Assembly: GCF_000204055.1 (NCBI RefSeq)
Contig: NW_006768847.1
Location: forward strand, 2,681 to 26,657
Length of the DNA stretch: 23,977 nucleotides
From: Melampsora larici-populina 98AG31
Lineage: Eukaryota > Basidiomycota > Pucciniomycetes > Pucciniales > Melampsoraceae
Reading direction: 5' to 3'
This document shows, in pieces, positions 1-9,193 of this stretch; within the stretch, counting starts at the first letter, position 1, and the number at the start of each line of letters is the position of its first letter. The position numbers and the translations under genes were made by a program. The notes under the pieces were generated by a model, which saw nothing but the letters and a program-made list of their open reading frames with translations, was not told the origin of the DNA and did not search any database.

Positions 1-2
1 GG

Positions 3-948
3 GCGTTCAGATGGGTGGACGACACACTCTTCTTAAAGAACACTGAAGGCGTCGAACAACACTAAGATGATAGACGTGGTGACATTTAGGGAGGAGATGG
101 GAGTGGTATCAAACACGGATAAGTGGAAAGAGTTCGCATATGAGCAGAAATATTTAGGGATGATCTGGAACGGTATGGAAAAGACGGTCCGCCTACCTCA
201 AGAGAAAATAGAGAAGCGCCTACGACAGATAAACGAGTTTAGGAGAGAGAGAGCTGTGAATTTCAAGGAGGCGGAGAAGATGGTTGGTCGTCTGTACCAT
301 ATGACTTTGGTTTACCCACAACTTAGATGTCATTGCATGGCCCTGTATCATTGGATGGCGGAATGGAAGCATAAGTTAGCCAAACGTGACATCCCGGAGG
401 AGATTCAGGAGGATTTAGACAGATGGGTATGGGTACTCACTGAGGCAGAACCTAGGAGACTGATACCAAGGAGAGAAGTGGTCAACATCGGCTGGGTCGG
501 CGATGCCTCGTCGTCGTATGGGATAGGAGTCATTGTTGGGAAACGTTGGGCACGTTTCAGGCTTCGTTTCGGTTGGGATAATCCGGAAGAGGATGGCTCC
601 AGACGTGAAATTGCCTGGGCGGAGACGGTGGCCGTCCGCCTAGGGCTGATAATGGTGGAGCAATTGATGGACGTGAGAGGAAGGGATTTCCTGGTACTGA
701 CAGATAACGTGGTGACGGAAGGCGCCATTAGAAACGGGAAGTCGAAAAATTGGTGGGTAAATCAGGAGTGGAAGGTGCTTCAGCGGGAGCTCTTACGGTT
801 GAACTGCTGTGTAACGCAGAGGAGGGTAACGTCGAGCGACAATGCCGCGGATAAGTTATCCAGGGGCCTAGATTCCTCGAAACAAGTCAGAGACATGGTA
901 AGGGTCCAAGTTCCGATCGACCTGAGGCAGAGGGTGATCCAGGAGTGA
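3..948 (+). CDS. Reverse transcriptase (C-terminal part) and RNase H of the Ngaro-like element, frame-disrupted
   Basis: The protein copies element RNA into cDNA and removes the RNA strand. The frame starting at base 3 reads W-V-D-D at 12-23, the RT catalytic pair of aspartates, and runs into TAA at 60-62. The following thumb/RNase H part is in another frame, open from ATG 67 to TGA 948 (293 aa), so an indel or small intron near 40-66 separates them. In the second part, the connection region K-Y-L-G is at residues 28-31. The DIRS-type RNase H core has G-D-A-S (D146), E187, L-T-D-N (D213) and S-S-D-N-A-A-D (D258/D262), a full acidic set. The window cuts off the N-terminal RT. The recombinase ORF begins 37 bp downstream in a different frame. 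Family assignment is secure; the cause of the frame switch is not known. Confidence 0.85.
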
Positions 949-985
949 GCTGGTGTCCACTGAACCGGTGAATTAGAATACTAAA

Positions 986-2083
986 GTGAGAAGGAGACAC
1001 ACCATGGAGGAAGCACCAAGACGAGAAGGTAGAAACTTACCGGGTCATTTCGAAAAGGCAAAGAACACCTCAAAATCGATTGCAGGCAAGCACGCAGCGT
1101 TGAGCAGTTGGGCAGAAGGCACGCTAAAGGGTTATTCAAGTGGGATGTCGAAATTCATAGAGTTCAAGGAGAAGACAGCCGGCGGTTTTGACGAAGAAGT
1201 GCCAATTGAAGACGAGGATATTTACGAGTTCATAGCGTGGGCAGGAGAGTCGAAGATTGAGAAGGAGAACGGGCCAAAGAGGGTGGTAGCGGCTGTGACA
1301 ATTAAGAAGTATCTGGATGGGATCAGAGCCTGGCACATGGTCAAGCACACCTCGAGGCCAACGGCGGACAAGGAGGTAGTAGCGCTCATGATGACGGCAA
1401 CGAAGAGAAACGAAGAAGAGAAGGCATTAATAACAAACAAGAAGCCGATCATGATCGGTCAGCTCTTCAAATTCTTCAAGCATGCATATGGAAAGTCTGC
1501 AGAGCTGGACTTAGCTGCATCGGTGGCGGTGATCGCCTTCTGGGGAATGGCGCGGTTGGGAGAGCTCCTTCGAGGGAAAGCAAGTGATGGGGCGTTGTTG
1601 AGACGGCACGTGGAGTTCGGCGAAAGGGATGGAACACGATTTGCGAAGTCACACCTGAGGAAGGCGAAAACAGCGAGAGGAGGCGAGGTACAAGAGATAC
1701 ACCTTCAACAGCAGCTCAACGTGCTAGACCCGATCAGTGCATTGGAGAGGGTGTTGCTAGCAAATCGAGACGCGGACCGGGACGACTTACTGTTCACATG
1801 GGAAAGCAACTCCACGAAGAAGATACTCTCGAAGCCGCGATTCTTGAAGTTATTAGAGGAGGCATGGGGAAAGGCTAGTTTAGGAACGTGGTCAGGGCAT
1901 TCGTTCAGGGTTGGAGGAGCTTCAATACGGTACAATCTAGGAACGCCGATGAAAAGAATAGCCAGTCAGGGAAGGTGGAAGTCTCTAACGTATTTAAGAT
2001 ATTTGAAGACTTACACGGAGGAGGAAGTAGAGGAGACCAAAAGGTTCCTGAGGGCTTTGGACGAGAGAAGAAGGGATGACTGA
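986..2083 (+). CDS. Tyrosine recombinase (YR) of the Ngaro-like element
   Basis: This is a 365-aa site-specific recombinase that would integrate circular element cDNA. Residues 40-150 resemble the helical SAM-like core-binding domain. The catalytic domain follows: the first arginine lies in G-M-A-R-L-G-E-L-L (R190), H-S-F-R supplies H305 and R308, and G-R-W-K-S-L-T-Y-L-R-Y provides W331 at the second His/Trp position and the probable nucleophile Y339. Lys225 or Lys228 could be the beta-hairpin lysine. All catalytic residues are present and the frame is unbroken, so the enzyme could be active. ATG 986 is the first in frame; ATG 1004 (residue 7) is an alternative. The gene lies 37 bp after the RNase H ORF, the usual order in DIRS-order elements. 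Cryptons carry similar recombinases but have no RT, so the neighbour decides the assignment. Confidence 0.92.
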   Translation: MRRRHTMEEAPRREGRNLPGHFEKAKNTSKSIAGKHAALSSWAEGTLKGYSSGMSKFIEFKEKTAGGFDEEVPIEDEDIYEFIAWAGESKIEKENGPKRVVAAVTIKKYLDGIRAWHMVKHTSRPTADKEVVALMMTATKRNEEEKALITNKKPIMIGQLFKFFKHAYGKSAELDLAASVAVIAFWGMARLGELLRGKASDGALLRRHVEFGERDGTRFAKSHLRKAKTARGGEVQEIHLQQQLNVLDPISALERVLLANRDADRDDLLFTWESNSTKKILSKPRFLKLLEEAWGKASLGTWSGHSFRVGGASIRYNLGTPMKRIASQGRWKSLTYLRYLKTYTEEEVEETKRFLRALDERRRDD

Positions 2084-2253
2084 AGCTGAAGCGCTGAGGT
2101 GTTGAGAAGGAATGAAATGTATAGAGAAGTGATAGTGAGGCATGTGATTGTCAATAGAATGGCTGTGCATGGCGCATATACAGAGAGTCCAAGATTGATT
2201 GGGGTAAGTGGCACAAGAGGCGCAAACCTTACCGGGTAATGGATAGCCGGAGC

Positions 2254-2338
2254 CTCGCCGTTTGGGGTGAGCCTAGGTGGCTAGGCGCCGAGCCCGGCTG
2301 CCAAGTTGAGGGGCCTGAGGCTCAGGGCAAACGGCGAG
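2254..2338 (+). repeat. Nested inverted repeat downstream of the recombinase ORF
   Basis: CTCGCCGTTTG at 2254-2264 is the exact reverse complement of 2328-2338. Inside lies a second perfect stem, GCCTAG at 2271-2276 with CTAGGC at 2281-2286 (4-nt loop). A G-rich tract follows at 2353-2366. The stretch 2084-2379 has no coding signal and would be the 3' untranslated part of the element before B1. A folded RNA element or processing signal is possible; no function can be assigned from sequence alone. Confidence 0.6.
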
Positions 2339-2379
2339 TAACCGCGATTCCTGGGGGGGGGGTGGGACCGTTGGTGTGT

Positions 2380-2618
2380 GGCCACCTCAAGTAGCGTGGT
2401 TCAGAAGAACCAACTCGAGGCGGGGCTTCGCTACTCACCCAAACCCGACCCTTCTGTCTATCATAGCAAGAAGGGTCAATGGGGGGATTGCTCTGGCTCG
2501 AGAGCTAGAGAGCAGAGCGTGAAACGTCTAAGGGTGGAGCTTTCACCCGTTAGACATCTAGACGGTGAGCTGAGACTCACCACACCACACACTCCCGTAG
2601 CTGATAGAGGAGTGGGTT
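2380..2618 (+). repeat. Split direct repeat B1 of the Ngaro-like element
   Basis: This 239-bp block is repeated at 3006-3244 with three substitutions. It is built from successive short stems: 2398-2402/2407-2411, 2447-2455/2469-2477 (9 bp, perfect), 2490-2494/2509-2513, 2526-2536/2544-2555 (one bulge), 2564-2569/2576-2581 and 2591-2595/2609-2613. Short open frames across it have no coding signature and arise because both copies share the same sequence. Confidence 0.85.
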
Positions 2619-3005
2619 GATAGAACCATAAGCCCCGTTGGTTCTTAAGCCCACGGGGTAAAGCGGAAGTAGTTCCCAGTGTTACGGTACAGCCCCGGCG
2701 GGGAGCTGTACAAGGGGGCGTGGGAAAATATTCACTTTACGAATATTACCCCACACCTCACAAGGAACTATTTCCTCTTAGCTTTATTCCTCAATCAGCT
2801 CTACGCTCACACTCCTCTCTGCCGATCAGGCCTCAAGTTTTTCGCAAACCTCCCACCCACCCGGCAGCTACGTTAGGAGAGATTCGTGAACCTCCCGACT
2901 CTCTCAAGAAGCCAGAGACGGCAATGTGCAGAAGGACGATAGCAGACGACGGATAATGTCAGCCATGAGTTGAGAGTACTCTACCCCCCCACCGACCCAG
3001 TGCAA
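2619..3005 (+). repeat. Presumed A2 segment between the B repeats
   Basis: In split-direct-repeat elements the segment between B1 and B2 is a copy of the left terminus (A1). A1 is outside the window, so identity cannot be tested here. The segment also folds locally: AGAACC 2622-2627 with GGTTCT 2640-2645, CCCCGT 2633-2638 with ACGGGG 2653-2658 (the two are mutually exclusive), and TACAGC 2688-2693 with GCTGTA 2705-2710. A C-rich tract near 2983-2991 precedes B2. No gene is seen. Confidence 0.65.
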
Positions 3006-3244
3006 GGCCACCTCGAGTAGCGTGGTTCAGAAGAACCAACTCGAGGCGGGGCTTCGCTACTCACCCAAACCCGACCCTTCTGTCTATCATAGCAAGAAGG
3101 GTCAATGGGGGGATTGCTCTGGCTCGAGAGCTAGAGAGCAGAGTGTGAAACGTCTAAGGGTGGAGCTTTCACCCGTTAGACATCTTGACGGTGAGCTGAG
3201 ACTCACCACACCACACACTCCCGTAGCTGATAGAGGAGTGGGTT
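3006..3244 (+). repeat. Split direct repeat B2, right end of the Ngaro-like element
   Basis: Copy of 2380-2618 at a constant offset of 626 bp. It differs by A/G near its start, C/T in the middle and A/T near the fifth stem. Identity ends with GGTT at 3244; beyond that the sequence becomes AT-rich and unrelated, so this marks the right terminus. Confidence 0.85.
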
Positions 3245-3314
3245 ACAATCTCGACTACCTACGAATATTTTTGAGAATCAAATAAGAATAAGAGAAATGG
3301 TGTTTAATTTTATC

Positions 3315-3502
3315 TTTTCCAATCGGAATGAAAAACAAAAAAGTATCGTTGTTACTTGCAAATTATCTGATAGAATTGAAAAAAAAAGGTTTTCCAATCG
3401 GAATGAAAAACAAGAGGTACTGGCTGCTATTTGAGATTTATCCGATTGAAATAAAAAAAAGGATTCATCGTTGGATTTTATTACAATCGAAATGGAAAAC
3501 AA
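3315..3502 (+). repeat. Diverged tandem repeats, ~75-87 bp period
   Basis: TTTTCCAATCGGAATGAAAA followed by ACAA occurs at 3315-3338 and 3390-3413. A weaker third copy lies at about 3477-3502. The units contain A-runs and no coding signal. The rest of 3245-3638 is AT-rich spacer in which I see nothing further. Confidence 0.55.
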
Positions 3503-3638
3503 GGTAATTGAATTTTATCGACTCATAGTTTGCTCCTCAGTAACTAACATGTGATCATTAACAGTGATTGACAACAAGATTGTTTGTTTCTAGAGTCCCA
3601 ACAACTGAAACTAATGATCAATGACAGCTAAATCTTGA

Positions 3639-6091
3639 TCAGATTCCCATCAAGTCACTTTCATCTTCATTCTCTCCTGTGTGTTCGGGTTCTTCCGTCT
3701 CGGAAGACACCTTACGCTTCTTGTTCTTGACCCTATACGTGTCAATGAAGCCGTCAATCGGGATGAGGGAGATGGGGTTGGAGATGATGTCCATGTTGAC
3801 TCTTCGAGCCATCTCTTCTGTAAGACCAGAGTTGGGTCTAGTGATCCAAGATCTGTAAAGGCAGTCGGATGGTTCGTAACGTAATTCAAACCCTCCGTCT
3901 TGTAGTCGATCTTCGCAGTTTGACCACGGCCAATTCTCTTGTGGCTTGTTAGTAGATTTTCCTGCAAAAAAGTACAGTGAGCCACTGTAACATAAGGAAA
4001 AAAGATTTCTGGTACATACAAATGATCCGGTTCAAAGTTTCCTTTAACTTATCCTTTTCTACAGTTGAGCCTCCTGGAGGTAGGTTGTAAGAGAGAGTGT
4101 TAGTTTTCCCGTCAGAAAAAGATAGAAGATAAAATCATGGGACCCACTTGCTCTCTTAGGCCGTACAAGGCCAGCAATTGTCCTACCTGTAACATACGCT
4201 TGCATCTTTGAAGTGGTACTTTCGTGCTTTGCGGACGAACCAAGGTCATAGTCAGCCCAATCCCATAAACCCGGTGTAGTGGCCATGAACTGGAAGCAAT
4301 GTGTTGACGAAAGGTGAGTTGACACCGCTGTGATGGTGAATTGGACCGGATGAACACGAGACATGTGATTTGCCTACAACACATCAAATCAAATCATTAT
4401 GCTTATTAATGATTTATCACATGAAAAGGACAGCAAAATACCAGCATACCTTCTTAATGAATTCAGATACGAAATCTTCGCATTTTGATCTGGAGCGCCC
4501 CAAGTCGCGCCCCGATGTCCGCAAGCCAGCTTGACGGACGACTTCATCGTTTGATCCGAGAACCATTTTAACTAGGCCCTTTTTAATGGGCCGATTATCT
4601 GGTATCTCTTCAGGATTGACACCGTAATCATCATGACCTTCATGACCTTCAAGACCTTCAAGACCTTCCTCGAGGTTGTCTGATGTGTCAACATCAGAAT
4701 CCTTGGGGATGAAAGCATCCTTCTCGTCCTGTGTCAAGCTGGCCCATAGCTCCTTCACCAGTTGAATGGCTTTATCATTTGTTGCTCCGCCGTCTATTTG
4801 ATTATGTATGTTAAATTCATTAAAACATATAGAAATGATATAACTTGCACTCACATTTGCGGTAGATATCTCTCACTTGCTGGGATCCCTTGAAGCGATC
4901 GTACGCTCTTGAACCTCGGATATATGTCCACTTTCCACTGTGAGGAAGAGAAGTAGATGTTAGGAGATGAATACAAAATCGAAATACGAAAGCTCACACT
5001 TCTGTTGCTGCAACATCTTGTGATATTCCAAGATGTATGCATAAGATTGCGAGGAGCTTCTCGGTGGATTGATGGAAGTCGCGGAGGATTTGTTTTTTCG
5101 CGTTTGACAATACACCTTTCTTTGTACCATCCCCTCGGCTATGCTTGTCGGCCATTGTTCTAAGCTCTACAGCATCGAATTTTTTGAATAAATCATCAAC
5201 TGTATAGTTTTCTGGAAGCAATATATCAACAGGTAAACGCGACGATGGAGCTAGAAATTCATCCAAGGCGGCCTTAGAGCTCTTCGTGACTGTATTCGTG
5301 ACTGTAGGCCGTTCTTCTACACGCGTAGGTTGCTTTTCTGTTGGAGTATCTTTAGTACTCTTACTTTGAGTCGCTTTTTTCGCTCGCGATGATCCCTTCT
5401 TGCTTTGATTTGTTTGATTTGTTTGGGCAGGTTGTGTAGACGACATCGGTAAGTAATTAGATGGTCTAACTTGCTGTGCGAGAGATGGCTGTTGGAAGCG
5501 TGGTATTGATGAATCTGTTTCAGATGATACAGGATTGTCAAGAGCATTGAGGTTGATAGGAATAGATGCACGGTGAGGTCTTGGAACCATGAGCTCATGT
5601 TGGTTTTGGGTGGAATTCGATGCTTGATTATCTCGGTCTTGACTTGTATCAATGAGATGATCTTGGTTGATGGTCAAGACATTAGTTTGATTGATGTCGA
5701 AACGACGATTCAATGGTTGAGTAGGCTCATCGTGAAGTCGCAGATTGCTGTTAAAAGAGTCATTCTGATTGATACTCATTGATGGATGCGCATCTGAGTA
5801 AATATGATTTTGTTGATTGAGGTTCATCGTATGATTCAGATTATGATGGATAGAAGAATTTATATTAAATGGATGATCTGGAGCCAAAAAGGGGTCTTGA
5901 TTCATGTTATGTTGGTTGTTATGAGTATTATTGATAAGATCACTCGGAGTGGAATTGGTGTGATGAAATTGTGGAACTGGAACGTTGGCATTTTGAGAAA
6001 ACATTAGGCTGTTGGTATCTGTAGAGCGTGCTTCAAATGTATTCAGGAAATCAGTGTTGCCAGTTCCTGGATATGATTGACTATAGTCCAT
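3639..6091 (-). CDS. Six-exon hypothetical gene with Asn/Gln/His-rich N-terminus; stop codon at the last splice junction
   Basis: I do not recognise the family. Exons on the minus strand are 6091-4998, 4937-4855, 4793-4450, 4373-4187, 4073-4020 and 3961-3639, with GT-AG introns of 60, 61, 76, 113 and 58 bp that keep one frame. Residues 1 to about 200 are low-complexity (Asn, His, Gln, Ser). A basic Lys/Ser/Thr stretch follows, then a more ordered region whose exon 2 reads G-K-W-T-Y-I-R-G-S-R. Exon 3 carries an acidic Glu/Gly/Leu repeat. The codon split by the last intron is T+GA, a stop after 587 residues, although exon 6 continues with about 106 convincing residues (W-P-W-S-N-C near its start). 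This is either a nonsense mutation or a wrong splice choice. Another possible start, ATG 6195, opens a frame that would need a one-base shift near 6133-6138 to join. The Harbinger insertion begins 46 bp upstream of that ATG. Confidence 0.6.
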
Positions 6092-6195
6092 TGAAGATTG
6101 GTCTTTAGGGGTTGGAAGGCGATGAAAGTCGGAAAATGCTGGTTAAGTCCTGATTCCTGGATGCGTGAATTATGAGGATTATATGCGGAAGACAT

Positions 6196-6225
6196 AGTAA
6201 TGCACCCCACAGTAATGCACCCCAC
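6196..6225 (-). repeat. Perfect 15-bp tandem duplication
   Basis: AGTAATGCACCCCAC occurs twice in a row (6196-6210 and 6211-6225). On the minus strand the pair ends directly against the candidate ATG at 6195 of the six-exon gene, so it lies in that gene's promoter or leader. Confidence 0.8.
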
Positions 6226-6241
6226 CGTTTAAGATGAGTAA

Positions 6242-6286
6242 GAGCACCCACTATCGTGATGGTGATTTAACGTAGATTTAGCGTTC
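6242..6286 (+). repeat. Left terminal inverted repeat of the Harbinger element
   Basis: The outer 13 bp, GAGCACCCACTAT, match the right end perfectly. After a short unmatched stretch, GGTGATTTAACGTAGATTTA resembles GGTGATTTAGCGTAAGTTTA of the right end. Confidence 0.9.
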
Positions 6287-6314
6287 CTGAGTGCGAGATT
6301 TAATCACGCGTGTT

Positions 6315-6330
6315 TTACCAAATTTGGTAA
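6315..6330. repeat. Subterminal 16-bp perfect palindrome (left)
   Basis: TTACCAAATTTGGTAA lies 73 bp inside the left end of the Harbinger element. Subterminal palindromes are plausible binding sites for the element's Myb-like protein; that role is inferred. Confidence 0.7.
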
Positions 6331-6428
6331 CCGCACGAAATCCACTACGGATTGATGTAACATGTGATTTAGCTACGATGAATCACTGTGAATCGTCCTG
6401 ATCCACAGTGGTTTGTTTTTGATATGAG

Positions 6429-7820
6429 ATGAATTATCTTTTGTATCAAATTCATCCAAAATCCATCCATCAAATGCCAGCTCCAAGTTCCTTGAAAAGA
6501 CATATCGAGCGTCTTTTGAAGTCTTCAAACGACGACGATGAGCAGCAAGACTATGACCAATTGGTCTTTGACTGCCTATTCAACGAGCTCCCAGAACCAC
6601 CACCTCCTCCTCACACTCGTATACGGATAGATCGAGACCGTGTTGCTCGCGGTCAACAGCTTTATGATGACTACTTCAAACCTAATGCCAGATATGAATC
6701 CAAGTTTGAACGCCGATTTCGAATGAGCAAGGAGCTCTGCTTGAGGATAATCGAAGATTTGCAAATACATAATGTGTTTTGGGTTCAAAAACCTGATGCG
6801 TGTGGAGTGATGGGACTCACAGTGTATCAGAAAGTTGTTTGTGCTTTAAAACAACTTACCCTTGGAATCCCAGCCGATGCGACCGATGACTATGTTGGAA
6901 TTGGCGAAACGACCGCCATTCTGTGCTTGAAGCTATTCATGAAACACATCAACGAGATCTATGGCGCCGACTATCTTCGACCACCAAACCACGAGGAGCT
7001 AACTCGAACCATGAAAGAATACGAGTTCCGTGGGCTTCCTGGCTGTAAGGGAAGCCTTGATGGCATGCACTGGGCTTGGAAGAACTGCCCACTTGGATGG
7101 AGTGGGCAGTTCGAGGGGAAAGAGCACACTCCTACGGTTATACTTGAAGCGGTGGCCTCTCAAGATCTTACGATCTGGCATGCTTTCTTCGGAACACCGG
7201 GGTCACTCAACGATATCAATGTATTGAATCGTTCTTTTCTCTTCACTGATTTCCTCAAAGGTACGTCTTCAAAGTTATCTCATGTTTATTCCGAAATCAT
7301 GAACTGAAAGATGGATCTTCTAGGAAATGAAGACGAGGTCCATTTCACCATCAATGGGCATCTCTATAAGCAAGCTTATTATCTAGGTGATGGGATCTAT
7401 CCCGACTGGCCCACCATCGTCAAAGCACCGCGAGATCGACAAGCTCCAGCAGCAAGACTGTTTGCTACAGCTCAAGAGGCTGCTCGAAAGGATATCGAAC
7501 GGGCATTTGGTGTAATACAAATCCGATTTGCGATAACTCGAATGCCATGTCGTATGTGGTATTTAGTAGACATGCACTCGGCTATGATGTGCTGTCTAGT
7601 ACTACACAATATGATTATTCAAGACCGAGGATCACTCGATCCTATAATCGAGAGTTACACTTCTCAAACCAGGATCGTACCAAAACTGGTAGATCCAGCA
7701 GTACAAAATACTCTCATGGCATATCTTCAAAATACTCTCCTACTGAGAAATTCCAACGCTCATCAAGAGCTACAGCGCGATCTCACAATGGATCTCTGGC
7801 TGAAGGAAGCGGGTGAATGA
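6429..7820 (+). CDS. PIF/Harbinger transposase (DDE_Tnp_4 type), two exons
   Basis: This enzyme cuts and pastes the element. Exon 1 is 6429-7260 and exon 2 7324-7820, split by a 63-bp phase-1 intron (GTACGT...CTAG); the joined protein is 442 aa. Catalytic residues of the RNase H-like fold: D211 in G-S-L-D-G-M-H-W, D262 in P-G-S-L-N-D-I-N, and E336 in D-I-E-R-A-F-G-V-I-Q-I-R-F, with the family's G-D-G-Y/I pattern at L-G-D-G-I-Y-P (residues 298-304). The N-terminal half is a helical region with a proline run at 56-61. Length fits the family. ATG 6474 (M-P-A-P-S-S) is an alternative start, and I cannot decide between them. Apart from the intron the frame is intact. The partner Myb-like gene lies convergently 309 bp downstream. 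Without splicing the frame would stop at TGA 7305-7307. Confidence 0.92.
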
Positions 7821-8129
7821 AATAGTAATATTAAAAATTAATGCTACATAAATTTGCTATCAAGTCAACAATTACAAATAACTACGATACATTAAAAACT
7901 TTTTTATAATGATTGGGGTTTACATATTAGTTTCCTTTGATGGATGAGATTCATATGTATTTAAAATTAATATGAGGAGATCGATTGATTTTTAAGCTAC
8001 TCTGATTACAATGTTTGATTTGTTTGATGATTAAGATCTGTATCTAATCTATATAAACTTCTGTTTGATGATTGTGATTATGTATCGATTGAATTTCAAT
8101 GAATGAGATGATGAAAAGTTATCTATAAG
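7821..8129. other. AT-rich convergent intergenic spacer inside the Harbinger element
   Basis: It lies between the stop codons of the two convergent element genes, is very AT-rich and has no open frame of note. It must hold both 3' ends; no clear hairpin terminator or other signal is visible. Confidence 0.6.
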
Positions 8130-9038
8130 CTATTGATAACGCTGAGCAACTTCCTCTTTCAACCCTCGTAGTATCCTTTTTGAAATCTCATCAGGACAAT
8201 CTTCTTCTTTGGCCCGAGCGATCTCAAGGTCTTTGCTTTTGAGCTCGCTTGTCATCAAGTTACTGGCAATTCGATTAGATTCTTCACTCGCTTCGGCTCT
8301 TCGACTTGCTACAGCTGTAAATGCTGTGATTGCATCGATTCTTGCTGTCTCATCAGTAGCTTGTTTTTTTGCTTCGATACGCTGTTTTTTAGCAGCCTTT
8401 CCACCCATCGGACGTTCACCACTATCATCAGGTCGAGCACGTGAGTTGGATGAGGTTGAGGCTGAAGTTGATCCACCTTCAGTCGCATCTGGAGTTGGAA
8501 GGAGTTCTTGAGGGGGTGCTGGAGTTGGATGATTACGTTGGTTGATAAGATGAACATCCCACTTGGGTTCATACCGAAGTTTCTGCCAAGCAGCAAGATG
8601 TTTGAAAGAGGTCTTCATCTCGGCTTGGTAGATCTTCATGGCATCCACTATCCAGGTGTCAGGAGATGAGCCAGATGGGGGATCGTGTTCAAGACGAGCA
8701 TAGATTCCTGAAAACTTTAAAGTTGCTGGATTCAAAGTACGCCATCTGAAGGTAAAAAAAGTTAGAAGGTTCTATGTAATACAAAAACATTCAAAATTCA
8801 TTTGTACGTACTGGCCTTTACACATCTTGCCTGTTCGTTTTCTTACCGAGTGACTATTGAAGTGCACAGAGACTTCATCGAAAAAAGCATCACCGCTCAT
8901 ATTATTAGAATATTCTGGCCGAGTACTGGTGACAACCCAAGATACTGCAAGTTGTTCCAGCTCCGGTTCAGTCCAGTTGTCCCCGCGTTTAGAAGTGGCT
9001 GTTGAAGAGGGAGGGGCTGGAGCTGGAGGAACCGACAT
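8130..9038 (-). CDS. Myb/SANT-like, NAM-associated accessory protein of the Harbinger element, two exons
   Basis: In PIF/Harbinger elements the second protein binds the element's ends and helps transposase nuclear import and recruitment. Exons are 9038-8812 and 8745-8130, with a 66-bp intron (GTACGT...TTCAG); the product is 280 aa. Residues ~17-80 form the trihelix/Myb-like domain (N-W-T-E-P-E-L-E-Q-L at its start, closing with M-C-K-G-Q-W across the splice), followed by L-N-P-A-T-L-K-F-S-G and the W-Q-K-L-R-Y-E-P-K-W segment typical of the NAM-associated C-terminal region. A Ser/Pro/Thr-rich linker, a basic patch (G-K-A-A-K-K-Q-R) that could be a nuclear signal, and a charged helical C-terminus complete it. 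ATG 9038 is chosen because the longer upstream frame is low-complexity and lies in the subterminal region. Confidence 0.87.
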
Positions 9039-9193
9039 TGTGATTTGATTGGAAGTGTGATGTTTTGAAGGGTGATGTCTCGAAGTTGAGTTGTGAGGAT
9101 TGATTTTGAACTTTGAACTTTGAAGGTTTTGAAGTTCGAGATTTGAGATCTTCAATTGTGAAGTGTGAAGTTTGGTTTTGAAGTTTTGAGAAC

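Larger units (their letters stand above)
1..3244 (+). mobile_element. Ngaro-like tyrosine-recombinase retrotransposon, 3' part
   Basis: In order the segment contains the end of a reverse transcriptase, an RNase H domain, a separate tyrosine recombinase ORF, a structured non-coding stretch, and then two 239-bp direct copies (2380-2618 and 3006-3244) separated by 387 bp. ORFs followed by B1-A2-B2 is the split-direct-repeat layout known for PAT and Ngaro members of the DIRS order. There are no long terminal repeats, no integrase and no aspartic protease. The 5' part with A1 lies outside the window. B1 and B2 differ at 3 of 239 positions, which suggests a fairly young copy. The segment is visibly richer in G and C than the DNA to its right. 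The right boundary at 3244 is where identity between B1 and B2 stops. The subclass (Ngaro rather than PAT or DIRS) is inferred from the repeat layout. Confidence 0.85.

Noticed and set aside
405..728. Minus-strand frame of 107 codons
   Set aside because: Antisense shadow of the RNase H coding sequence.
2490..2620. Hammerhead-ribozyme-like words (GAAAC followed by GTC, and CTGATA) in the B repeat
   Set aside because: The required CTGANGA core is not present in a compatible position and the three-stem layout could not be drawn.
2380..3244. Long terminal repeats of an LTR retrotransposon
   Set aside because: Both copies lie on the same side of the genes, and the adjacent gene is a tyrosine recombinase rather than a DDE integrase.
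2378..3285. Open frames inside B1 and B2 that translate to nearly the same 80-residue protein
   Set aside because: The identity comes from the DNA repeat itself; the frames have no domain, overlap many hairpins and lie in non-coding terminal repeats.
5573..6007. Plus-strand frames across the Asn/His-rich exon
   Set aside because: They are antisense readings of low-complexity codons in the six-exon gene and have no domains.
6196..6241. Tandem GCACCCCAC words as extra copies of the Harbinger end (GAGCACCCACTAT)
   Set aside because: The similarity is only about eight bases, the orientation and flanks do not fit, and the true end is fixed by the TAA duplication.
8209..8511. 100-codon plus-strand frame
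   Set aside because: Antisense of the Ser/Ala-rich part of the Myb-like protein.
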